64,000 nucleotides of DNA from Hevea brasiliensis (Eukaryota > Streptophyta > Magnoliopsida > Malpighiales > Euphorbiaceae): assembly GCF_030052815.1 (NCBI RefSeq), contig NC_079498.1, positions 98,908,041 through 98,972,040 of the forward strand. Direction: 5' to 3'. Positions 12,201 through 24,200 of the stretch are shown here, one piece after another (positions within the stretch are counted from its first letter, which is position 1; each line of letters starts with the position of its first letter). The position numbers and the translations under genes were made by a program. The notes under the pieces are model-generated. The model saw only the letters and a list, made by a program, of their open reading frames with translations, did no database searches and was not told where the DNA came from.

Positions 12201-15200
12201 CTTCTGCTTTTGTGTCTACCAAAATTCTCTTTAATCTACTTTCTTAGTAAACTTACTCGTACCTTAAATTGTTCTGCTTTCCTTTTTCCCGACTGTTGTT
12301 TGTTTCAGATCTTACGACGGCGTATTATTGGTAGAGGACGCGAGTCAGGTAGTCTCTACATTCTGGAAAATCATGCACCGCGATCGCTTGTTTGCTCCAG
12401 TACCTTAACACCTCTTGAAGCTCATTGTAGATTGGGTCATCCTTCTTTGTCTACCATGAAGAAGCTGTGTCCTCAATTTCAGTCTTTATCAGTACTAGAA
12501 TGTGAGTCGTGTCAGTTTGCAAAACATCATCGTTTGCCTTCTCTGTCTAGAGTCAATAAACGGGCTTCATCCCCTTTTGAGTTAGTTCATTCTGATGTTT
12601 GGGGTCCTTGTTCTGTTACATCTAAAACTGGATTTCGTTATTTTGTTACTTTTGTTGATGATTACTCTCGTGTTACCTGGTTATATTTAATGAAAAATCG
12701 TTCTGAGTTATTTTCTATTTTTTGTGCCTTTTGTAATGAAATCAAAACTCAATTTAATATTTCTGTGTGCATATTAAGAAGTGACAATGCCAAAGAATAC
12801 TTTTCAGCACAATTTCAGCCTTATATGATACAAAATGGCATTCTTCATCAGTCTTCCTGTGTGGATACCCCATCCCAAAATGGCGTGGCCGAAAGAAAAA
12901 ATCGTCATCTTCTTGAGGTAACTCGTGCTCTTCTTTTTCAGATGAAAGTACCTAAACACTTTTGGGCAGATGCAGTTTCTACGGCATATTTTTTGATCAA
13001 TCGTATGCCGTCTTCTGTCCTTAATGGGGATATTCCTTACACTACTTTGTTTCCTACAAAATCTTTGTTCCCTATTGAACCCTGTATTTTTTGTTGTACC
13101 TGTTTTGTGCGTGATGTTCATCCACAGGTTACTAAATTGGATCCAAAATCTCTCAAATGTGTCTTCCTTGGGTACTCCCGGCTCCAAAAAGGGTATCGTT
13201 GTTTCTCTCCTACTCTTAATTGTTATCTTGTTTCTGCAGATGTCACATTTTTTGAGTTCACTCCATTTTTTCCTCCATCATCTGTGTATGAGAGTCAGAG
13301 GGAGGAGGATGATCTCTTAATATATACTGTCCAACCAATGTCTAGTCCTCTCCCACAGCCTGTTTCTTCTGTCTCTAGACCTACTCAACCTCCCATTGTT
13401 CATATTTATTCCAGGAGATTGGAGATTCCTGACTCAGATCCTCCACCAGCTACTTCGTTGGGAGATCTTGTACCTCATATTGATCATCATTCTGATCTAG
13501 ACTTACACATTGCTCTTCGTAAAGGTAAACGTTCATGTACTTACCCTATCTCTTCTTTTGTTTCTTATAATCAATTGTCTTCTTGTTCTCGGTGTTTTGT
13601 TACTTCTTTAGACTCTGTTCCTATCCCTAATACTGTTAATGAGGCATTGTCTCATCCTGGCTGGTGTGATGCTATGAAAGAGGAAATGGAGGCTTTAGAT
13701 GCTAATGGTACATGGGAACTATTGCCTTTGCCCACTGATAAGAAAGCTATTGGTTACAAATGGGTATTCTGATGAGGTAAATCACGATGGTTCTGTGGCT
13801 ATGTTAAAAGCACGCCTTGTAGCAAAAGGATATGCTCAGACATATGGGGTTGATTACTCTGATACTTTTTCTCCTGTAGCTAAACTTACTTCTATTCGCT
13901 TGTTTATCTCTTTAGCAGCTACATATGATTGGCCTCCGCATCAATTGGATATCAAGAATGCTTTCCTTCATGGTGATCTTCAGGAGGAGGTGTATATGGA
14001 GCAACCACCTGGGTTTGTTGCTCAGGGGGAGTTGGGTAAAGTTTGTAGGCTTCGTAAGTCTCTTTATGGCTTGAAAGAAAGTCCTAGGGCATGGTTTGGG
14101 AGATTCAGTGAAGCAGTACAGGAATTTGGTATGCAAAAGAGTAAGTGTGATCACTCAGTATTTTATAGGCAATCTGAGGCTGGTCTAATTCTCTTGGTAG
14201 TCTATGTAGATGACATTGTCATCACTGGGAGTGACTCTGCAGGTATTTCATCTCTTAAAACCTTCCTCCAAACTCAGTTTCAGACCAAAGATTTGGGATT
14301 GTTAAAGTATTTCTTGGGTATCGAAGTTATGAGAAGTAAGAAGGGTATTTTCTTGTCTCAAAGAAAATATGTCCTCGATCTATTGACAGAGACAGGAAAA
14401 TTAGGTGCTAAGTCTTGTAGCGCACCAATGACTCCAACTTTACAACTGTTAGCAGGGGATAGTGAGTTGTTTGAAGATCCAAAGAGATACAGGAGATTGG
14501 TAGGAAAATTGAACTACCTTACAGTCACTCGTCCTGACATTGCTTATGCCGTTAGTGTGGTAAGTCAGTTTATGTCTTCCCCAACTGTTGCTCATTGGGA
14601 AGCCTTGGAACAAATCTTGTGTTATCTGAAGGGCGCTCCAGGAAGAGGTTTGCTATATGGTAATCATGGGCATTTGAATGTTGAATGTTTTTCAGATGCC
14701 GACTGGGCTGGATCTAAGGTTGACAGGAGGTCAACTACTGGATATTGCGTTTTTATTGGAGGAAATTTGGTGTCTTGGAGAAGCAAGAAGCAAAGTGTAG
14801 TTTCTCGATCTAGTGCTAAATCCAAATACAGAGCCATGGCACAATCAGTATGTGAGGTAATGTGGATACTTCAATTACTAGATGAGACAGGTTTTAAGAC
14901 CTCCCTGCCTGCGAAATTGTGGTGTGATAATCAAGCTGCTCTTCATATTGCTTCTAATCCGGTGTTCCATGAGCGGACCAAACATATTGAGATTGATTGT
15001 CACTTTATTCGTGAAAAGAATCAACAACAGATCATCTCAACAGGACACATCAACACTGGAGAGCAGTTAGGAGATATTTTCACAAAAGCTCTGAATGGAG
15101 CTAGGATTGACTACATTTGTAACAAGTTGGGCATGATTAACATCTATGCTCCAACTTGAGGGGGAGTGTTATGGAAAGTCAATCACTATGTTATGGAAAG

Positions 15201-18200
15201 TCAATCACTATATTATTTCTCTGTATATTCTGTATTCTGTATTCCTATTTAGGATTTCTCATTTAGGATTTCTTCCTAATTAGTAGAACACAATTATAGG
15301 AATCAATTGTATATATATATACCCATGTACAGATTAATTGAAATCAATGAGAATTATCTCTTTCTACACTATCTTTCTCTCTTCCTTCCTTTCTTCATTT
15401 CATTCTTGTTGGAACCTCTATTTTGGAGACCCAGATTGCATACACAAACAACTTGTGATTTGGAACGCACGACCCAAATCGCAGTTCCCAAGGGTTTGAG
15501 CGAATCTAGTAACTATTAACACTAAAGGCAAATTCCAACCCCAGAAGAACCAAATAAACTGTTTATTCAATTAACAAAACCAACTCAACTCTAAGAAAAT
15601 AATTTCATACCAGGGTATTGACGAAACAATGCTCCGCTGTAATTGACGACAAAAGGTGGTACTGCTACTGTCTTACATAATTAAGAACAAGCAGTTACTG
15701 AAGACCTCAATTCAGAAAACAAATTACAGAGAAGAGATCTAAGATAAATGAAAAAAGAGAAACCTTTGAGTACTCTCTGATTCGAATATAAAATACTGGG
15801 ATGAATTGAGAGAGAAATCGAAAGTGCAAATCTTTGGTTGGGAATCCCAGAAACTCCCAGTCAGCACTGAAAAAGGAAGCAGTTTTTATTACTGAAAAGA
15901 CTAGCTTCATAAATAATGAATTAGGTGTAACACAAACTTAGGCCAGGAAGAAACCATACCGCAATGTGTCCAGTTCAAGATTGAACAACAGCGTTGGGGT
16001 TGAAGAGGCAAATTTTTCCTGCATATTCCAATCAGTCAAATTAGGTGAAAAATCATTTACAACTTGTTGGATGCATGCAGAGATAACTGCCACCTATATA
16101 TGACAAAATCTGTGACTTATGATGTTATCATATTATTTCTGGAGTTATTGATCAAATTAAAACATTGATAACTTCAAGATTTTATAGAGACTTTCAGAAT
16201 AATTGGACTAAGACTAACAATTCTGAGAGAAAATGTTGTAATTAATGATGAAAGACATCCAAATGTTGATTAAATATTAAATGTTTTAAAGGAGATCTAA
16301 ACTTGTTAAAATGCTCAACCTAAACCTATTCTCTGTTTCTGGAGTCCAGACTTCTATCATTTTCAAGCACATAATGTTATTGAATGGCACTATGGCTGTA
16401 ACACCCCTATTGGTATAGCCTGGTATATTTCACTGTTCCGGTGACCGGTGTCGGTCCGGACAATTAATGGGATTAGGGCCACACCTAAGACAACTTGAGA
16501 AGTCATAAACATAAATAATTAGTAATGTTTAATTAGTTAACTATAAATAAGAAAAACAGAACATAAGAGGTTAAACGAGCCGAGAGTCACAGCGATGAGT
16601 GACCTCCTCGGGAACGACTGCGAAGTCATTTTAAACTCAAATTTCAAACCGTAAAAAGTGACGCTGCGGTCCTTAGGACCCTTATGAACACAGTGGAAAA
16701 GAGAAAATCACGAAAAAGAACTGTTAAGCCAGTCAAATAATTAGGTCAGGGAGCCGGAAGAAATATTGGATTATTTGCAAACCGGGATGAACCGGCGAGG
16801 GACAATTTGGTCAATTGATCCCGAGAGCTGACTCGACCTAATCACAAATAAAATCGGATAAAAGAAAATTTCAGAATCGAGAATTAAATTAAAGAACTAA
16901 TAGAAAAAAAAAGAAAAAAAAAAGAAGAAGAAGATAGAAAAGTTAAAGATGATGACATCATGAATGATGTCAATAAGAAATTAATTAAGTTATTTATTAA
17001 ATGGGATTTTTTGGTCTTCCATCAACTAAAATAAATTAAGAAAAGAAAAAAATTAACAAAAAGTCATCTTCATCTTCTCAAAAACGTCACTCTCTTCTCT
17101 CCCTCACAAAACCACCATGAAAGCTCATTTTTGAGCTTGAAAAACTAAAATCCAACCATACAAAATTGTCCTACCATAAGTAGACCTTGTTTGGGCAACT
17201 AAGAAAGAAGATTCAAGGAAAAGAAAGAAGAAAAATTTGAAGAAAAGGAGGAAGAAAATTCTGCTCAAGGTATAGTACTATAAACTTCAATTTTTATTGT
17301 TTAATTAGTGTTAGTGTGGCATCAAGAGCTTGTAAATAAACTTGAAATGAAATAAAATCATGGGAGAAGGACTAAACTGAAATTTTGGCTTGGTTGATGG
17401 GAGTATGATTGGTATGGTTTGATGTGTTTAAAGGGAATTAAAGATGTTAATAAACTTACATTAGTATGGTGTTAAGATGGAAATGCACCAATTGTGATTG
17501 AATGAGTGAGTTAGGGTTTCAATGCTAGGGTTTGTGAACCAAGATTTGGAGAAATGCATAAATGGCATGTTTGACCTATTGTGAAGTGAAATAGTGGTCA
17601 ATTATGACCAAATGAATTGTGTGGGAATGGTAGGAAATTAAACCAAATTCGTAGGTCAATGGTCATGCTGCTGGCAGCATGACCAAACCCACTTTGAAGG
17701 ACCAAAACTCAAATTTTACAAGCCTAATGGATATGCCACCAATTGGAGATGAAAATAGACATAAAAGAGCACAATTTTCATTAAGGAACCATGGCCAAAA
17801 ACTGACCAAAACTTGGTGAAACAATTGACCAAAGTGGATTGATTGCAGGCTGCCACTGCACTAAACTGACCAAATGAACAGTAACTGTTCATTTGGTCAT
17901 AACTTGAGTTAAACAGGTCAAATTGACCTGAAATTTGGCCAGGGGTTAGAGGGCATATAGATCTAAAACTTTCATGAAGAACATCACCCCAGATTATGCC
18001 ATTAACCCTTTCAAAATCATTGAGCAAAATTAAATTACTGTACCTGCAACTCTGCAGATTTTTAGTTGAGCAGTAAGGTTTGGATGGCTATAACTCTCTC
18101 TAGAAAACTCGGATTTAGGCGATTCTTGAACCGATGGAAACATAAGACATAGTAGAACATTTCATATGAAGAAAGTGAGACCAAATTATGAACTTAACTT

Positions 18201-21200
18201 GATCAAATTACTGACCAAAGTTGGATAAAAAAATCTGCCAGCACCTAAATTGCAGTATGAACAGTGCACGTGAACAGTAAACTTATTTTGGCCATAACTT
18301 GAGCTACAAAACTCCGATTGAGGTGATCCAAAAATGAGAATACACTTAAGACAATAAGGAACATTTTCTATGAAGGAAGTTTTGTTAAATTCCAACAGTA
18401 GATCGACCAATGGAATAGTGCAACTTCGGAGAACCAAAACCGAAAATTGGCAATTTTGCCAAAATGACCTAAGCTTTAAACAAATGACCAAAACCAACAA
18501 GTTTGGTGACCAAAATGTGGTATGTGGGTGAAGTTGGAGTTCCCAAACCTATTAAGCCTTAGAAAGTCAATAATTTGACTTGAATAGTGCAGTGAATAGT
18601 AACCCGAAACACAAAATTTTGAAAACGTCGAATTTAACACGTTAGAGCTAGCTAAATGTGAAGTTAAGTTTATTTTGGATTTATTTTAAGTTCTAGTACT
18701 GAAACATTGTAAAATTGTGTGTTTCAGTTGAAAAGAATATCGGGAAGGAACCCGAGGAACCGAGTCGAGGCTAAAGGACGACTCGTTTGAGGTTTGTGCA
18801 CAACATATACTTTTATAATCATCTTTTGCATATCGTTTTGAATAATATGAAATGTTGGATTATGGTATTCTTATGATGTTTGATCTAAATTGTTGAAAAT
18901 TATTGTGTATATTTGAAATGACAATGTTTAGCAAATTGTTAAGATAAGTTTTGAAACCACAGTGTCATGACCATATATTTGAACACCTCACTAGCACGAC
19001 TAGTGGAGGTAATTAGTTTCGAATTTTGATTCCTTCTCTGGAGAAGTGTTGAGGTGTGCCAGTAGAAGAGGATGTGAATGGATATCCATATATTTGAGCT
19101 AGCTAGCCTTGTGATATGATTTCTCTTTAGCCTCTGGCTATTGAGATTCATGTGATTTCTCTTTAGCCTCTGGCTATTGAGATTCTATTTGTTTCGAATG
19201 GCGTGATCTAACTGTGGGTTTTATGAAATGTGTTTTGATACTTTGAAATGAACTTGGTTTACATGTAAAATCTCACAATGCATGATTGTATTTAATTTTC
19301 ATGTTTAGCCAAATTTTTGAATGAATGTGTTTTAAGTTTTCAATAAAGATTATTTTAGTATATTGTGCACCACTGAGTCCTAGTACTCAGCGATAGCTTC
19401 TATTGCTGTCGCAGATACAGAGACTAGAGGAGCAGCAGACTGAGCTGCTGAGGATTGAGGATCGTTTTGCTTTGAAGCTATCGGGTATAATTTATACCCT
19501 GATCGTAAATATTTATTTTGATGTATGTAATGCACAGAAATGTATGGACATGTGAAGACGGGTTTTGAGCAGCTTGTACAAAATCTGTATAAAATTTGTA
19601 ATAAACTTTAGTTTGGATTTTCTTAATGTAAATTTTTGTATGATATATACATAAATTGTTTATCTTTGAAGAAATATGAATGTATGAAATTGATTGACTG
19701 TACCTTGGGGACTATTAAATTTTGAACTTGAAAAATTTATTGAAATGATTGTGAAATTGATTGAGTTTGATTGTGAAACCGAAGTAGTGGTTGAGAAAAA
19801 CTTTTAGAAGTGCTTTTTACAGGTATTTGAAGAATGGTTTTCTCAAAATACAGAGGAAACTCTGTCAAAATTTTTATAGAATTTGCGGAAAATTAAAATG
19901 GATAAAATTTTTTTACTAGTATTTAAACTTGAATAAATGGTTTTTAATTCCTACCAAAATGCTCACCACTTCCAAAATGTAAGAAAATTGTTTTAAAATC
20001 CCTTGTAGGGTACTTAATGAGTTATCGGTAGGTGAAGTTCGGTAGTTCATTAAGTATTCTACGGGATCATGTTATGCCTTACGGAGGGGTAAGATGTGAC
20101 AATGGCAGTATCTAGGCAAACATGAATAGCACAATTCCTAGAAATAAATAAATATGTCCATGCATTCATATTAATCGATTTCTTTGTGTATAGATGTAGA
20201 CATGGATGTGGATCAAGAGCCCCAGTTACCAAGGAAAAACGGTTACTTGTTTTACAGACTTAGTTAACATTTAAAACATGATAATGAAGATATAGAATAA
20301 CCAGTAGCAGCAAGAGTATACAGATCAGCATTTAGAAAAAAAAGGTCAAAGCCAATAATTTTAGAAATTTTGAGTTAAGGCTAGAAACCAAGATCTGCAA
20401 ATATGTTTGCCTGCAAATTTATACTTTAACAAATGTTCCTTATCATCTCAACTCATAGACTATCTAATGCAACCATTAGTCTACCACCTCATGCATATTA
20501 CATCCATCTGCTCAAACATCATCTAGACTTATGTGATTATGGAAAGGATGAGCAGAACTTATTTTGTTTATAACTAACCAATACAGAGGATTTGAGTTTG
20601 TGAGACCAAAATTGATGTGCTCATCAAGTAATAAATGAATAGAAAAAACAAAAGGAATAATAATAACAAAGAAGTAAAAGTACTGAAAAATGCAGATATG
20701 CTAACGTAGAAGATACTGCTGGGATCAAGATCAAAATCAATGGATATAAAATTGGTAAAAATTTTTGGAAAGAACCCTTACCACATACTTCTCTATAACA
20801 GAAAGTTCACTGTGCTACAATTAAAAAATACATAAAGGGATGGGGGCTCGTTGGACTGCCATCGACCTGCAAGTGGAAGAAATGACAAAGAATGCTCAAG
20901 CTCAAAGCTTTTCTTTTTCTTTATTATTTCCAGGAGGTTTGAGAGAAAAATGAATTATTGTGCACAGCGGAAGCATGTAAATTGCAAAGAAATAAAGCGC
21001 AAACACATAAAACACCAATATTTATGTGGTTCACCCTCTCAACATAGGGCTACATCCACGGGCATGCCATCTTCCACTATCAATAAATAAATAAATCATC
21101 ATTACAAGCTCAAATCTATATTAACCCATCAACCCAATTACACCCAAGAGAACCCACACTGTATCAACTACTCATAGTAAATATATTAGTTAGTCCCTCT

Positions 21201-24200
21201 CAGTCTCCTCTAGATATAACTCAATATATTTACTATTTTTAACTACTACACCACAAAGTGTGTCTTCAACTACATGGGTAAAAGCACTATCACCAATGGA
21301 CAAGAATCCCTTCCTCTTAAATTTTATGTCTTTTCTCCACCTTAGGCCAAAGCCTCTCTTCACTGCAATAAGCAAAAGCCCCTCATAAATGGGCAGAGCC
21401 AAATCCGCAGCAATTGGCAAGGCCCCTCTCTACAATAAGCGACAGTCTCACTCTATGAGCTGAAAGCCACTCTCTTCAATGGACAAAAGCCAAATAACCT
21501 TTTCCAAATCCCATTAGGATTTTGAGTCATAATTCTAACATGAATGAAATAAAATAAAATAAATTATAAAAAAATAAAATGGCAACCAGAGCACCATACT
21601 CAATCTAAAAGGGGGGGGGGGGGGGGTGGAAGAAGGAATCCTTTTAGGAGGTTTTGATTTCCATCACTGTGGGCAAAAGAGATGTAAGACAAATTAAAGA
21701 AAAGGTGAGTATTTACAATATGAAATACCACGAAATGACAAGACTTCAAATTATTGATCAAGTTGGGTTTTGTTACCCACGCAACATATATTTGCAAGCA
21801 TTTCCACTCTACATAACCCACAAACTTTGAGAAACAAGCAAGAACCTTAAATATGTAAATTCTAAAGTATCATCTTTCCTTGACAATGCCACTTCTATCC
21901 CTAATCATGAAAATGCATAATGCTAAAAATGATATCATATTTAACTGTCTGTAAACTTCTATAACTCATGCTGCTGCTACCATGGCAAAAGTAGCTATTT
22001 ATTGTTCTCATTACTGCACCCAGATATTTTAAAGAAGTGAATGCCTTTTCTTTCTTTCTTCTCTAATTGCAATGGAAGACCATAAGAATGTATTGACTAC
22101 TCAAGGTATAAAAATAACAACCATCATAGCATGTCAAACTCATTTCTCATGGTCACTCAAGAACCATGCAACTAAAGTCACAAATATCAACACCAATTAA
22201 ACCACAAAATTTGCCTGTGGAGAATACTTCTCTACCATAAATTATTTAATGATGACATTCAAGAACTTTAACAATCCACTTTATTTTATATTTTTTAAAA
22301 CAATTTAGACTTTCAATCCATCTTAAGATGTATGCCAAACCCATTGACCCTGTAAATTGACCTAATTCCGAAGGGCAAACTAATTTGTTCTTTCAAAGAC
22401 ATAGATCCAATAAGCATCTCCATTTGAATGCTTCATTGAGATAGATCAGAACATGGTTCATACAAAGTAAAAAGTGAAGAAGTAATTAATTACCAAATAA
22501 ATGAAAATCAGAAGAATACAAAGCACAGATACAGATTCCTACGGTTAGTTTTGACTTTATAGAACTACCTTCATTATCATCTTCAAAATCAAAATCTAAG
22601 GTGTTTCTTATCGACTTGAAAAATGTGGTGACAGCATCACTGGGGATATCATCAAGCAAACCTATGCTTATGCCATCAATCTGAAAAAAAAATGTAGGAG
22701 TTAATGTACATTAATTCCTCTCTCCTCTTCACTTATCAAAAAGTTCAAAATCTGAACTAAAAAAAAAAAAAATTAGATTTTAACTGAAGAAAGGATGTCC
22801 TAATTGAATTTTTAGCATGTTTTAGATTCCAATCCCCATAGTACTTGAAAATTAATTTTGAATACTTGTTATAAAAAGATAGTTTTTTTACTTTCATCTG
22901 ATGTTAGCTTGACTAGTGAACCCTATTCATTGACAAATCCCTACAAGTGACAACCACATGTTTAAAAGTGTCACATTGAGAAGCTAAGTACTACAAACAG
23001 TCAAAGGCCATCAATTAGAAAAGTTATCAAACCACCACACCCTCCCAACCTCTAGTGGCTCAGATCAAAGATAAATTAACCTTGATTTAGTCTGTTACCG
23101 AGTCAAGAGCTGCTTTGAAAAGTTGAGAAACCCTACGCTTTTCTGGCTTGTCAGGAAACACCTGAAACCAAATGTGCTATGGTAACCCATTCTAATGTGA
23201 AGTAAAGAAGATAATATATGAAAGTCACATCTTACTATGCAAGCTCTGGTTTCCCTTTTTTGTTGGAGCTTCCTGATAACAGCCAAGGCAAGTTGAATGC
23301 TGGCATCAATAAACTCATTTGAAGATCCCTTCACATAGTTAGGAATTTGAAATTATAAATCTATTAGTTCTTCTTTATTTGTCTTTGCTACGACACCCGC
23401 CAATCCACCTTTCGTGACAAAGTTGAGCAAAATCACAGTAACCATGCTTGATAAGGAATATCATATAATATAGTTCTGATGAGCCAAACAACTCAAGATT
23501 TTTCAAAATAATGTAGAGATTCCAGTACAGAAGTAATTATAGTGAATGATGGCGGCATGCAAAATCATTGAAACGACAATATGAACTTGAGAACAAAGAG
23601 AAGTGCCCTGTAATAAGAAATGTTGCTAGGCAAGGGCCAGAGAAGCAAACCAAAAGGGGAAAATTATACAGAATGAGTAAGCATAAGAATGCTGCACCCA
23701 CCCAACCAAAAGGGCAAAATTACACAATGAGTACACATTGAAAGGGCATTAAAAAATGAAACAATTAACTAGAGAATGGTAGTAGGAGTGATGCAGTTCT
23801 CTTTTCCATAGGAATTTGTTCCTTCGATAACTTCCTAGTTCTATATCAAGGAGATTTGACATTTGACATTTCCAATCAAAGAATGGTGCACCTAGCCAAA
23901 TCTCTAGACTTCTTAAGCCCACACCCACCAACCCTTTTGTTCTGTGAAAGCAAACAGAGAGCAATTCCTATTTTATATGCAATTCACAATTAAGATTTTC
24001 AAACTCAATTCTATCTTTTTTTGAATGGGCCCAATTCTATCTTATACTTTGAATGACCATTATCACAAATGAAAGTCAGCAATGACTCCTATCTTGTTCT
24101 TCAATTTTGATTTTCAAAATACTTCAGAATAACACGATATTAGTGACGGCTTAGTACTTTTTCAACCATGCCAAAGTGACAAGGTTTTTTTTTTACCGTA

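Larger units (their letters stand above)
10557..15368 (+). mobile_element. Ty1/copia retrotransposon, Copia-1 (complete, frame-broken)
   Basis: Paired 202-bp LTRs (10557-10758 and 15167-15368, TG...CA, about 4 differences by eye) bound the element. The near-duplicate flanks are CTATT and CTATC. The primer-binding site TGGTATCAGAGC at 10759-10770 matches initiator Met-tRNA. The polypurine tract is GAGGGGGAG at 15158-15166. Coding order is Gag, protease, integrase, RT and RNase H, the Ty1/copia order. The Gag, protease and integrase parts are interrupted. It lies antisense to LPA3. Its LTR is 24 bp longer than in the sister copies because the first 22-24 bp are tandemly duplicated. Confidence 0.95.

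Noticed and set aside
17716..18500. 100-codon frames on the minus strand
   Set aside because: They are inside the 3.7-kb LTR-like insertion, with no family resemblance and an alternative explanation by composition.
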